A stretch of DNA of 64,000 bases from Pseudomonas sp. MWU13-2105 (GCF_023242315.1 NZ_JALLIY010000010.1:186001-250000), one strand, 5' to 3'. Positions 9,006 through 17,146 are shown, numbered from the stretch's first letter. Numbers and translations: made by a program. The notes: generated by a model not told the origin, from the sequence alone.

Positions 9006-9354
9006 ACGATCTCATCGAAACACCGGTACTGCTGTTTTCCTACGGCACTCTGCAGGACAAGGCCGTGCAACTGTCCAATTTCGGCCGCGAACTGGCCGGC
9101 AACGCCGACCGCATGCTCGGCTACGAGCAATCCTGGGTCGAAATCAGCGATGCCCAGGTCCTCGCCACCAGCGGCAAGACCCTCCATCCCATCGTGCGTC
9201 CCAGCAGCAACCCGGAGGACAGCGTCAGCGGCAGGCTGTTCCGGATCAGTACCGCGGAGCTGGCGGCCGCCGATGCTTAGAAGTTTCTGACTACAAACGC
9301 GTCTCGGTCCGACTGGCCTCGGGCCTGGATGCCTGGGTCTATGTGAGTGCTTAG
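9002..9354 (+). pseudogene. gamma-glutamylcyclotransferase (AIG2/GGCT-like), frameshifted
   Basis: The frame starting at ATG 9002 encodes a GGCT-like protein (LLFSYGTLQDKAVQL ... VSGRLFRISTAELAAADA) and stops at TAG 9278-9280. The expected continuation, YEVSDYKRVSVRLASG...AWVYVSA, is present in the next frame from 9280 to the stop at 9352-9354. Restoring one base within GCTTAGAAG (to GCT TA? GAA) rejoins both parts into about 117 residues. The Glu after this break is the usual catalytic acid/base of the fold, so the truncated product should be inactive. It overlaps the upstream nuclease-like gene by ATGA. A true mutation and a sequencing error cannot be told apart here. Confidence 0.82.
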
Positions 9355-9448
9355 GCAAATCCGTGCGACCTTTGGCGACTACACAAGAGCGGTCGTCGAC
9401 AGGTATGCTTTTGCCGCAAGGCTACAGGTTGATTGAGGGAACGGGCTC

Positions 9449-10195
9449 ATGGACAAAGTTATCGTCATCACCGGCGGCAGTCGTGGTATCGGTGCCGCCA
9501 CCGCGTTGCTCGCCGCGCAACAGGGCTATCGCATCTGTATCAACTACCTGACCGGCGAAGCCGCGGCCCTGCGGGTGCTGGAGCAGGTCCGCGGGCTGGG
9601 CGCCGTGGCCATGGCCGTGCGCGCCGATGTCAGTATCGAGGATGAGGTGATCCACCTGTTCAACCGGGTGGACGCCGAGCTGGGGCCGGTCACTGCCCTG
9701 GTCAACAATGCCGGGACCGTCGGGCACAAGTCCCGGGTCGATGAAATGTCCGAGTTCCGTATCCTGCAAACCCTGAAGACCAACATCCTGGGGCCGATCC
9801 TGTGCGCCAAGCACGCGGTGCTGCGGATGTCGCCACGCCATGGTGGCCAGGGCGGAAATATCGTCAACGTGTCTTCGGCGGCGGCGCGTCTCGGCTCGCC
9901 CAACGAATACGTGGATTACGCCGCCTCCAAGGGCGCGCTGGACACCTTCACCCTCGGTTTGTCCAAGGAACTGGCGGGCGAGGGCATTCGGGTCAATGCC
10001 GTGCGTCCGGGTTATATCTACACCGAGTTCCATGCCCTGAGCGGCGATGCCGATCGGGTCAGCAAGCTGGAGTCGGCCATCCCCATGGGCCGTGGCGGTC
10101 GCGCCGAGGAAGTGGCCGAGGCGATTGTCTGGCTGCTCTCGGACAAGGCTTCCTATGCCACCGGGACCTTTATCGATCTGGCGGGAGGACGCTAA
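9449..10195 (+). CDS. SDR family NAD(P)-dependent oxidoreductase
   Basis: A 248-residue classical short-chain dehydrogenase. The cofactor motif is TGGSRGIG near the N-terminus, followed by NNAG (LVNNAGTVG), the catalytic Ser in VNVSSAAARLG, and YVDYAASKG supplying the Tyr and Lys. The C-terminal AIVWLLSDKASYATGTFIDLAGGR is typical of the glucose-1-dehydrogenase / YgfF-like branch. These enzymes interconvert alcohols and ketones in the cytoplasm; the substrate is not evident. ATG 9449 has GAGGGAAC upstream. A GNAT gene follows 121 nt downstream, separated by a structured leader. Confidence 0.88.
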   Translation: MDKVIVITGGSRGIGAATALLAAQQGYRICINYLTGEAAALRVLEQVRGLGAVAMAVRADVSIEDEVIHLFNRVDAELGPVTALVNNAGTVGHKSRVDEMSEFRILQTLKTNILGPILCAKHAVLRMSPRHGGQGGNIVNVSSAAARLGSPNEYVDYAASKGALDTFTLGLSKELAGEGIRVNAVRPGYIYTEFHALSGDADRVSKLESAIPMGRGGRAEEVAEAIVWLLSDKASYATGTFIDLAGGR

Positions 10196-10256
10196 GTCGG
10201 TTTTTGCGCCGCTCATGTCGTTCGGGCGCATCGGCCCGGCAAGCGGACGTCTCACA

Positions 10257-10306
10257 CTGTAACGCCGGCGCCAGGGTTTTGCCTGGCCGCCGACCGACCG
10301 TTACAG
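10257..10306 (+). promoter_or_regulatory. 50-nt nested inverted repeat upstream of the GNAT gene
   Basis: CTGTAACG (10257-10264) pairs perfectly with CGTTACAG (10299-10306). Enclosed is a second hairpin, CCAGG-GTTTTG-CCTGG (10271-10286). The element ends 10 nt before the GNAT start at 10317, close to its ribosome-binding region, and has no T-run. It could be a structured mRNA leader, an operator or an unclassified palindromic repeat. It matches no riboswitch class I recognise. Confidence 0.5.
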
Positions 10307-10316
10307 GGACCCCCGA

Positions 10317-10907
10317 ATGACCGTTATCTTTCGTCCGGCGCTACGCGCGGACGCCCGTGAGATTGCCCGCCTGTTCCAGATTTCCTCGGAAGGGGCGTCC
10401 GACTATATCTGGAGCCAGTTGGCTGAAGGCGCCGAATCCTTGCTGGATGTGGGGGAGCGGCGCTATGCACGTGAGGGCGTGGACTTTTCCTATGAGAACT
10501 GCTGGATGGCCGAGGCTGAAGGCCGGGTCGTCGGCATGCTGCATAGTTATCCGATGTTTGAAGACCCGCAGGCAGCGCCGAGCACTGATCCGGTGCTGGC
10601 ACCCTATGCCGAGCTGGAGATTCCCGACACGCTGTACATTTCCAGCCTGGCGCTGCATGAGCCCTGGCGTAACCAGGGCTTGGGCGCGCGCTTCCTGGAA
10701 TATGCCCGCCAGCGCTGCCAGGCGCTCGGGCTCAAGGGCCTGAGCCTGATCGACTATGCGATGAACAGCGGCGCCTGCCGTTTCTACCTGCGTCATGGCT
10801 TCACGATTGTCGGCGAATGCCAGATCGTGCCGCATCCAATGATTCGCGTGACCGGCGCGGCGTATCTGATGCATTGGCCCCTGGATACGGCCACGGCTGA
10901 TACTTGA
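10317..10907 (+). CDS. GNAT family N-acetyltransferase
   Basis: A 196-residue acetyltransferase of the GNAT fold. It opens FRPALRADAREIARLFQ, has the central strand and CoA-binding loop (YISSLALHEPWRNQGLGARFLEYARQ, where Q-G-L-G is the pyrophosphate-binding R/Q-x-x-G-x-G/A-type loop), and a C-terminal MNSGACRFYLRHGFTIVGE. Such enzymes transfer acetyl from acetyl-CoA to amines; the acceptor is unknown. Length is ordinary. It converges with the MocR gene, and a perfect palindrome separates the two. Confidence 0.88.
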   Translation: MTVIFRPALRADAREIARLFQISSEGASDYIWSQLAEGAESLLDVGERRYAREGVDFSYENCWMAEAEGRVVGMLHSYPMFEDPQAAPSTDPVLAPYAELEIPDTLYISSLALHEPWRNQGLGARFLEYARQRCQALGLKGLSLIDYAMNSGACRFYLRHGFTIVGECQIVPHPMIRVTGAAYLMHWPLDTATADT

Positions 10908-10914
10908 CCGTACC

Positions 10915-10946
10915 CCTGTAGGAGCTGGCCAGCCAGCTCCTACAGG
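10915..10946. terminator. perfect palindrome between convergent GNAT and MocR genes
   Basis: CCTGTAGGAGCTGG (10915-10928) and its exact reverse complement CCAGCTCCTACAGG (10933-10946) enclose CCAG. The position between two convergent stops suggests a bidirectional terminator. The GTAGGAGCTGG arm also resembles a Pseudomonas REP variant. There is no T-run on either side. Confidence 0.6.
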
Positions 10947-10974
10947 AGGATGTGGTGTTCTTGAGATTGTCTGC

Positions 10975-12408
10975 TCACTGATCCAGCAACGAACGCACAA
11001 TCCGTCCCAGGGTCTCCATCGCCTGCTCCGATATTTCGCTCCACGGGCTGCCGTAGTTCAAACGGATGCAGTTGCCAAAGCGTTGGGTCGGCGAAAAGAT
11101 CGGCCCCGGGGCGATGCTGATGCCCTGGGCCAGGGCGATCTGGAACAGTTTCAGCGAGTCCAGCTGTTCCGGCAGTTCCAGCCACAGGAAGTAACCGCCG
11201 CCCGGCTGGCTGACCCGGGTCTGCGCCGGGAAGTAGCGGGCAATCGCCGCCAGCATGGCGCTCTGCTGTTCCTCCAGGGCGTAACGCAGTTTGCGCAGGT
11301 GCCGGTCGTAGCCGCCGTTTTGCAGATAGTCGGCCAGGGCCGCCTGGGCCGGCATCGAGGCGCACAGCGAGGTCATCAGCTTGAGCCGCTCGACCTTCTG
11401 CGCGTAACGTCCCGCCGCCACCCAGCCGATGCGATAACCCGGCGCCAGGCTCTTGGAGAAGGAGCCGCAGTGCATCACCAGGCCTTCGGTGTCGAAGGCC
11501 TTGGCCGGTTTCGGTGCCTGTTGGCCGTAATACAGCTCGGCGTAGACATCGTCTTCGATCAGCGGTACCTGATATTGGCGCAGCAACTCCACAAGCGCTT
11601 GCTTCTTCGCCTCGGGCAGGGTCGCGCCGAGAGGATTCTGGAAGCTGGTCATGCACCAGCAGGCCTTGATCGGATGGCGTTCCAGGGTCTGGGCCAGCAC
11701 CCCGAGGTCGATGCCGTCGCGCGGATGCACCGGGATTTCCACCGCCTTGAGCTTGAGGCGTTCCAGCACTTGCAGGCAGGCATAGAAGGCCGGGGCCTCA
11801 ATGGCCACCAGGTCGCCGGGCTCGGTGACGGCCTGCAGGCACAGGTTCAGCGCTTCCAGCGCGCCATTGGTGATCAGCAGTTCTTCCATGGGCAGCATCA
11901 GCCCACCGACCATATAACGCAGGGCGATTTGTCGACGCAGTTGCGGGTTGCCCGGTGACAGGTCGGTGACCACCATGCGCGGGTCCATCTCGCGGCTGGC
12001 ACTGGCCAGGGAACGGGACAGGCGTTGCAGGGGAAACAGCGTCGGGCTCGGGAAGGCCGAGCCGAACGGCACGGTGGCGGGGTCCTTGATGGAGTCCAGC
12101 ACCGAGAACACCAGTTCGCTGACATCGACCTCGGTGGACTCGTTGACCTGGCTGCTGATCGCCGGCTCCGAGAACGGGCTGGGGGTATGGGCGTTGACGA
12201 AGTAGCCGGAACGCGGCCGGGCGCGGATCAGGCCGCGGCGCTCCAGCAGGTAGTAGGCCTGGAACACGGTGGACGGGCTGACCCCGTAGGTCTGGCTGGC
12301 GTAGCGCACCGACGGTACCCGCTGGCCGGGGCCGAGGACGCCGGTGCGGATCAGTTCGGCGATGTCGTCGGCGAATTTTTCGTAGCGTTTCATGGAGGCT
12401 TGACTCAT
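10975..12408 (-). CDS. MocR-type PLP-dependent transcriptional regulator (GntR HTH plus aminotransferase domain)
   Basis: A 477-residue protein with an N-terminal GntR winged helix-turn-helix (about 1-75; GPGQRVPSVRYASQTYGVSPSTVFQAYYLLERRGLI) and a fold-type I aminotransferase domain. The PLP lysine is Lys319 in CGSFSKSLAPGYRIGW. MocR regulators use PLP or an amino-acid adduct to control genes of vitamin B6, GABA or amino-acid metabolism. They often regulate a divergent neighbour, but here the divergent side is a REP region and no obvious target is adjacent. The gene is intact. Confidence 0.92.
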   Translation of the reverse strand: MSQASMKRYEKFADDIAELIRTGVLGPGQRVPSVRYASQTYGVSPSTVFQAYYLLERRGLIRARPRSGYFVNAHTPSPFSEPAISSQVNESTEVDVSELVFSVLDSIKDPATVPFGSAFPSPTLFPLQRLSRSLASASREMDPRMVVTDLSPGNPQLRRQIALRYMVGGLMLPMEELLITNGALEALNLCLQAVTEPGDLVAIEAPAFYACLQVLERLKLKAVEIPVHPRDGIDLGVLAQTLERHPIKACWCMTSFQNPLGATLPEAKKQALVELLRQYQVPLIEDDVYAELYYGQQAPKPAKAFDTEGLVMHCGSFSKSLAPGYRIGWVAAGRYAQKVERLKLMTSLCASMPAQAALADYLQNGGYDRHLRKLRYALEEQQSAMLAAIARYFPAQTRVSQPGGGYFLWLELPEQLDSLKLFQIALAQGISIAPGPIFSPTQRFGNCIRLNYGSPWSEISEQAMETLGRIVRSLLDQ

Positions 12409-12447
12409 TCATAAAGGCACGCAACAGCGAATTGTCTTTACACCGTT

Positions 12448-12593
12448 GTGGCGAGCGGGCTTGTCGGAACGCCGCACCGCCGCGCTGGGGCGCGTAGCGG
12501 CCCTAAAGCCAGCGATTGTGGTGTATCAGGCAGAACGAGTTTTCTGGTTTTACGGCTGCTTCGCAGCCGAGCGCGGGCAAGCCCGCTCGCCAC
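12448..12593. repeat. REP pair, class A (GTGGCGAGCGGGC arms)
   Basis: An outer GTGGCGAGCGGGCTTG arm at the left and its reverse complement ending GCCCGCTCGCCAC at the right enclose about 110 bp that also contain a GCTGCTTCGCAGC hairpin. The left arm is slightly degraded (CTTGTCGGAACGCC). This is an inverted pair of Pseudomonas REP elements. It lies between the divergent start of the MocR gene and the 3' end of ccoG. Confidence 0.8.
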
Positions 12594-12605
12594 AGGACTG
12601 TGTTC

Positions 12606-12641
12606 AACTGAAACTGAAACTGAAACTGAAACTGAAACTGA
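12606..12641 (+). repeat. hexanucleotide tandem repeat (AACTGA)x6
   Basis: Six perfect head-to-tail copies of AACTGA, followed by a partial copy, sit directly after the class A REP pair and 36 bp before the ccoG stop. It is a simple-sequence tract that can vary in copy number by slippage. It lies outside coding sequence, so variation would not shift a frame. Confidence 0.9.
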
Positions 12642-12677
12642 ACTGCAACTGGCATCGGCGTTCGCGATTCTAAGGCA

Positions 12678-14090
12678 TCAACGGTTCAGCGGGGCGACAA
12701 AGCGGCTCTTCGCCACGCTGTAGACAGCGGGCTCGTCACGCTCGACTACCTTGAAACTCAGCTCCTGCGAGCTGCTTTTCGGCGTCTCGCCAAGCATCGC
12801 CACCGACACCGGCAGGTCGGCGATTTCACCCGCCGCCAGGCTCAATTCGGTCTTGCCCCGCAACTGGAAACCGTCGCTGTCTACCAGCTCCAGGCGATAA
12901 CGCTGGGGCTGCTGGGTCTTGTTGATGACCTTGAGGCTGTAGATATTCTCGATCTGGCCCTGGCTGTTTTCCCGGAACAGCCCACGGTCCTTGCTCACGT
13001 CCAGCGAGACCATGGGCCGCTCCACCAGGGCCATGGCCAGGGCACCGATCATCACCAGCAGCACGCCGCTGTAGCCGATCAGGCGCGGGCGCAGCAGATG
13101 GGTCTTGCCGCCTTGCAACTGATGCTCGGAGGTATAGCTCACCAGGCCACGGGCATAGCCCATCTTGTCCATGATCGAATCGCAGGCATCGATGCAGGCC
13201 GCGCAGCCGATGCACTCCATCTGCAGGCCGTCGCGGATATCGATCCCGGTGGGGCAGACCTGCACGCACATCTGGCAGTCGATGCAATCCCCCAGGCCGA
13301 TGCTGGCCGGCGCCACATCGCGTTTGCGCGGACCGCGGTTTTCGCCGCGGGCGGGGTCGTAGGAAATGGTCAGGGTGTCCTTGTCGAACATCACGCTCTG
13401 GAACCGCGCGTAGGGGCACATATGCATGCACACCGCTTCGCGCAGCCAGCCGGCGTTGATATAGGTGGCAGCGGTGAAAAACACTACCCAGAACAGGCTG
13501 ACACCGCCGATCTGCAGGGTCATCAGTTCCTGGGCCAGGGGGCGGATCGGCGTGAAGTAGCCGACGAAGGTCAAGCCGGTCAGCAGGCTGATCCCCAGCC
13601 ACAATGTATGCTTGGCGGCGCGCCGGGCCAACTTGTTCGGGCCCCAGGGCGCCGCTTGCAGTTTGATGCGTTGGTTGCGCTCGCCCTCGGTGACTTTCTC
13701 GCACCACATGAACAGCCAGGTCCACGAGCTTTGCGGGCAGGTATAACCGCACCAGACCCGCCCGGCGAACACGGTGATGGCGAACAGGCCGAAGGCACAG
13801 ATGATCAGCAGCGCCGAGAGCAGGATAAAGTCCTGGGGCCAGAAGGTTGCGCCAAAGATATGGAAGCGGCTTTCGGCCAGATCCCAGAGCACCGCCTGGC
13901 GGCCGCCCCAGTTCAGCCACGCCGTGCCGAAGAACAGCAGGAACAGAAAGCCCGCACCACCCAGGCGCAGGTTACGAAACAGTCCGCTGAAGCTGCGGGT
14001 GTGGATCAATTGGTCGGTAGATTTGGCCTTCACCCTTGGACGCAAGGGCTCGAAGGTTTCAATACTCTGGACGGGGATTCTCTCGCTCAT
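12678..14090 (-). CDS. ccoG: cytochrome c oxidase accessory protein CcoG
   Basis: A 470-residue polyferredoxin membrane protein. N-terminal membrane segments (about 38-110) contain CGYTCPQSSWTWLFMW, with more segments near 155-205. A 2[4Fe-4S] ferredoxin module follows (GDCIDCQMCVQVCPTGI ... MECIGCAACIDACDS), then another membrane segment and a C-terminal Ig-like domain. CcoG takes part in copper handling for assembly of cbb3-type oxidase. Start M at 14090 (MSERIPVQSIETFEP) is preferred; 14114 is in frame. The usual ccoNOPQ genes are not adjacent, so this is an orphan or second copy. A weak Anr-like box lies about 190 bp upstream. Confidence 0.92.
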   Translation of the reverse strand: MSERIPVQSIETFEPLRPRVKAKSTDQLIHTRSFSGLFRNLRLGGAGFLFLLFFGTAWLNWGGRQAVLWDLAESRFHIFGATFWPQDFILLSALLIICAFGLFAITVFAGRVWCGYTCPQSSWTWLFMWCEKVTEGERNQRIKLQAAPWGPNKLARRAAKHTLWLGISLLTGLTFVGYFTPIRPLAQELMTLQIGGVSLFWVVFFTAATYINAGWLREAVCMHMCPYARFQSVMFDKDTLTISYDPARGENRGPRKRDVAPASIGLGDCIDCQMCVQVCPTGIDIRDGLQMECIGCAACIDACDSIMDKMGYARGLVSYTSEHQLQGGKTHLLRPRLIGYSGVLLVMIGALAMALVERPMVSLDVSKDRGLFRENSQGQIENIYSLKVINKTQQPQRYRLELVDSDGFQLRGKTELSLAAGEIADLPVSVAMLGETPKSSSQELSFKVVERDEPAVYSVAKSRFVAPLNR

Positions 14091-14282
14091 GGTCTGTCGC
14101 TCGTCAGCCTCCATCAGGCCTGGGCACTATGCCGGGCGAACTGTTTGCATAACAGACTCAGGTATTTCAATAAAAAGCGGATCAGATGAGGGCGCGCGGC
14201 AGCCTGCGACAGGTTGTCCTACCCTGTGCCGCTCACTGCCGTCGTGCCTTGTGGCGCCGGACGGAAAGTCCCGGCGGCGCTG

Positions 14283-14296
14283 CTGACACAGGTCAA
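14283..14296 (-). promoter_or_regulatory. possible Anr/Dnr (FNR-type) box upstream of ccoG
   Basis: On the minus strand the site reads TTGAC-CTGT-GTCAG, against the consensus TTGAT-N4-ATCAA (7 of 10 positions). It lies about 193 bp upstream of the ccoG start. An anaerobic regulator would make sense for an oxidase-assembly gene, but the match and the distance are only moderate. Confidence 0.25.
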
Positions 14297-14361
14297 TCAA
14301 ATCACCGAATCACTGTCACTCGCCTTAATGTGATGGCGACCGTCAACGCTGCCGGCGACGG

Positions 14362-14523
14362 TCAGCGCGTCGGTAATCCGATGAACTGGCCGTCCAGTTC
14401 GGCGCGGGACATGCTTTTGCCGTCGTCGGTACTGATACGCACGGCACTGGCTGGGCCATGCAGACCGATATCGCCTTGCTCCAGGGCAAAGCTTTGGTTC
14501 GAAGGTTCGATATGCACGGGCAT
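14362..14523 (-). CDS. small hypothetical protein, 53 residues
   Basis: A short ORF from ATG 14523 to TGA 14362-14364 encoding a 53-residue acidic, soluble peptide (starts MPVHIEPSNQSFALEQ, ends GQFIGLPTR). GGAGAG lies about 4 nt before the start. It contains no membrane segment or known motif. It is the second of two small minus-strand ORFs divergent from glgE, with 71 nt between them. I do not recognise the family. A good ribosome-binding site and normal GC-rich codon use support it. Confidence 0.6.
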   Translation of the reverse strand: MPVHIEPSNQSFALEQGDIGLHGPASAVRISTDDGKSMSRAELDGQFIGLPTR

Positions 14524-14594
14524 GGTGCTCTCCTTGTGTTCCGGGGATCGCGCGGCTGAGGCGCTATTCCCGTCTATGCTTCAGGCGCGCCGCG

Positions 14595-14753
14595 TCAGGC
14601 GATCACTGGTGGCATGGTGGTCGGCGGATCGACCTTGGGCGGTGGTGTGCTGCCTGGCGGTTCTTGCTCGGGTACTGGTTGCGGCTCGGTCGGTGGCAGG
14701 GTCGGTTGGTCGATATTGGGATCAGGCGTTTCTGCCGGAATCGGAATATTCAT
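14595..14753 (-). CDS. proline-rich small hypothetical protein, 52 residues
   Basis: ATG 14753 to TGA 14595-14597 encodes 52 residues of which roughly a third are proline (opens MNIPIPAETPDPNIDQP; a PPTEPQPVPEQEPPG segment follows). A near-consensus AAAGGAGG sits 7-8 nt before the start, strong evidence of translation. The peptide is acidic, low-complexity, and lacks a signal peptide or membrane segment. It is divergent from the glgE operon, whose putative AlgU promoter lies about 140 bp away. Function unknown. Confidence 0.65.
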   Translation of the reverse strand: MNIPIPAETPDPNIDQPTLPPTEPQPVPEQEPPGSTPPPKVDPPTTMPPVIA

Positions 14754-14888
14754 GAAGCTGGCCTCCTTTATGCGTGCTTCAGATGGGGGGGCCGGTTATG
14801 GCTCAAGACACCCGGTACAGCGGTTGACCCTGGGGCGGTGCGCTTGACTCCCGCTTGATGACGAGTGGCGTTTGCGGCCAATCGATCT

Positions 14889-14916
14889 GAACTTTTGTTC
14901 CTGCGGCGGGCTCCGA
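14889..14916 (+). promoter_or_regulatory. putative AlgU (sigma-22/RpoE-type) promoter of the glgE operon
   Basis: GAACTT (14889-14894), 17 nt, then TCCGA (14912-14916). The AlgU consensus is GAACTT-N16/17-TCTGA, so the -35 is perfect and the -10 has four of five matches. It lies about 90 bp before the glgE start on the same strand with nothing between. AlgU control of trehalose genes under osmotic or desiccation stress is known in Pseudomonas; activity of this particular site is inferred. Confidence 0.6.
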
Positions 14917-15003
14917 ACTGAAGCAACCTTTTCCAGGATGAAGCCGGTGGTCATGCAGATTACGCAGAGTGGAGCGTCCATGGGGCGTAAGGAGTGAGGC
15001 TCG

Positions 15004-17004
15004 ATGTCAGCTGATAAACCGTTGGACGAAGAGGGCACCGAAGTCCTGCCCCTGTCCCAGGCCTTGCTGCTGCCGCGCATCGCCATTGAAAGCGTGGCGC
15101 CTACCGTCGATGGTGGGCAGTTCGCGGTCAAGGCGGTGGCGGGGCAGGAGCTGCTGGTGAGCGCCAAGGTGTTCGCCGACGGCCACGACAAGCTGGCGGT
15201 GCTGCTGGCTTGGCGAAACCTTGCCGACGCCGAGTGGCAACACACGGCCATGGCCGATAAAGGCAACAATGCCTGGCAGGGCCGCCTGCGAGTCGGTGAA
15301 CAGGGGCGCTACGCCTATCGGATCGAGGCCTGGATCGATCAGTTCGCCAGCTTCTGCTACGAACTGGAGAAGAAGTTCGTGGCCGGCCTGCCCATCGATC
15401 TGGAATTGCAGGAGGGGCGCACGCAAGTGCTGCATGCCATCGAGCGCAGCCATGACGAGGTGGCGATGAGCTTGACGGCCTTGTACGAGGAATTGCTGCA
15501 CCTGTCGAACGACGGCCAGGTCGAGCGCTTGCTCAAGCCCGCCACGGCGGTATTGATGCGCAAGGCCGACCACCATGCCTACCTGAGTCGCAGTTACGAT
15601 TTTCCCCTGGACGTGGAACGCAGCCTGGCGCAGTTCGCCAGCTGGTACGAACTGTTTCCCCGTTCGATCACTGAGCGGGCGTCCCGTCACGGCACCTTCA
15701 ATGATGTGCACGGCCGCCTGCCGATGATTCGCGACATGGGCTTCGACGTGCTGTATTTCCCGCCGATCCATCCCATCGGTCGCAGCTACCGCAAAGGCCC
15801 GAACAATGCCCTGGTTGCCGGGCCCGACGATCCGGGTAGTCCGTATGCGATCGGCAGCGAGGAGGGCGGGCATGAGGCGATTCATGCGCAATTGGGCAGT
15901 CGCGAGGATTTTCGCCGGCTGGTCAGTGCCGCGGCCGAGCATGGCCTGGAAATCGCCCTGGATTTCGCCATCCAGTGTTCCCAGGACCATCCGTGGTTGC
16001 AGCAACATCCCGGCTGGTTCAACTGGCGGCCGGACGGCAGCATCAAGTACGCGGAGAATCCGCCGAAAAAATACCAGGACATCGTCAACGTCGACTTCTA
16101 TGCCGCCGAGGCGATTCCCAGCCTCTGGGTCGAGCTGCGGGATATCGTGTTGGGCTGGGTTGCCGAGGGGGTAACGCTGTTTCGCGTCGACAACCCCCAC
16201 ACCAAGCCGCTGCCGTTCTGGCAATGGTTGATTGCCGATGTGCGCGGTGTCCATCCCGAGGTGATCTTTCTCGCCGAGGCCTTCACCACGCCGGCGATGA
16301 TGGCGCGGCTGGGCAAGCTCGGTTATTCCCAGAGCTACACCTACTTCACCTGGCGCAACACCAAGGCTGAACTGTCCGCCTATTTCACCGAGCTTAACGA
16401 GTCGCCCTGGCGCGAGTGCTTCCGGCCGAATTTTTTCGTCAATACGCCGGATATCAACCCGGCTTTCCTCCATCATTCGGGACGCGCCGGGTTCCTCATT
16501 CGCGCGGCGCTGGCGACCATGGGCTCAGGGCTTTGGGGCATGTACTCGGGCTTCGAACTGTGCGAGTCGGCGGCCTTGCCGGGCAAGGAGGAATACCTGG
16601 ACTCGGAGAAATACGAGATCCGTCCGCGGGACTTCAACGCGCCGGGCAACATCATCGCCGAGATCGCCCAGCTCAATCGTATCCGTCGCCAGCATCCGGC
16701 CTTGCAGACGCACCTGGGGTTGCAGGTCTACAACGCCTGGAACGACAACATCCTGTATTTCGGCAAGCGCACCGCGGACCTGGAGAGTTTCATCCTGGTG
16801 GCGGTCAGCCTCGATCCGCATAACGCCCAGGAAGCGCATTTCGAGTTGCCCTTGTGGGAGTTCGGCCTGGCTGATGACGCCGCCACCCGTGGCGAAGACT
16901 TGATGAACGGCCACACCTGGACCTGGCACGGCAAGACCCAGTGGATGCGCATCGAGCCCTGGCACCAGCCGTTCGGCATCTGGCGGATCAGCAAAATCCG
17001 ATGA
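15004..17004 (+). CDS. glgE: alpha-1,4-glucan:maltose-1-phosphate maltosyltransferase GlgE
   Basis: A 666-residue GH13_3 enzyme that extends alpha-1,4-glucan by two glucose units from maltose-1-phosphate. An N-terminal beta-sandwich and helical insert precede the catalytic barrel. The nucleophile Asp396 is in TLFRVDNPHTKP and the acid/base Glu425 is in VIFLAEAFTTP. The conserved ITERASRHGTF and FPPIHPIGRSYRKGPNN segments are present. Length is normal. It is the first gene of a plus-strand group with treS/mak and glgB, although a 250-bp gap with a REP pair follows it. A putative AlgU promoter lies upstream. Confidence 0.97.
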   Translation: MSADKPLDEEGTEVLPLSQALLLPRIAIESVAPTVDGGQFAVKAVAGQELLVSAKVFADGHDKLAVLLAWRNLADAEWQHTAMADKGNNAWQGRLRVGEQGRYAYRIEAWIDQFASFCYELEKKFVAGLPIDLELQEGRTQVLHAIERSHDEVAMSLTALYEELLHLSNDGQVERLLKPATAVLMRKADHHAYLSRSYDFPLDVERSLAQFASWYELFPRSITERASRHGTFNDVHGRLPMIRDMGFDVLYFPPIHPIGRSYRKGPNNALVAGPDDPGSPYAIGSEEGGHEAIHAQLGSREDFRRLVSAAAEHGLEIALDFAIQCSQDHPWLQQHPGWFNWRPDGSIKYAENPPKKYQDIVNVDFYAAEAIPSLWVELRDIVLGWVAEGVTLFRVDNPHTKPLPFWQWLIADVRGVHPEVIFLAEAFTTPAMMARLGKLGYSQSYTYFTWRNTKAELSAYFTELNESPWRECFRPNFFVNTPDINPAFLHHSGRAGFLIRAALATMGSGLWGMYSGFELCESAALPGKEEYLDSEKYEIRPRDFNAPGNIIAEIAQLNRIRRQHPALQTHLGLQVYNAWNDNILYFGKRTADLESFILVAVSLDPHNAQEAHFELPLWEFGLADDAATRGEDLMNGHTWTWHGKTQWMRIEPWHQPFGIWRISKIR

Positions 17005-17015
17005 TGGGCACCTTT

Positions 17016-17146
17016 GTGGCGAGCGGGCTTGCCCGCGCTGGGCTGCGAAGCAGCCCCAAAGTCAGATTGCTCGGGGTGTCAGGAAAAATGCATTCGCGGA
17101 TTTTACGGCCGCTTCGCAGCCGAACGGGGGCAAGCCCCCTCGCCAC
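17016..17146. repeat. REP pair, class A, between glgE and treS
   Basis: GTGGCGAGCGGGCTTGCCCGC at the left and GGGGGCAAGCCCCCTCGCCAC at the right form an inverted pair around about 90 bp, with internal GCTGCGAAGCAGC and GCCGCTTCGCAGC hairpins. Sitting inside the glgE-treS-glgB group, it may stabilise or attenuate the shared mRNA. Confidence 0.85.

Noticed and set aside
9802..10320. 172-codon alternate-frame ORF running through the SDR gene end
   Set aside because: It is a shifted frame of the SDR coding sequence with Arg/Gly-rich nonsense composition.
12606..12641. CRISPR-like repeats
   Set aside because: The repeats are six bases long, directly adjacent and without spacers: a simple tandem repeat.
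14391..14755. Plus-strand ORFs over the small divergent genes
   Set aside because: They are antisense to two small minus-strand ORFs that have clear ribosome-binding sites and sensible peptides.
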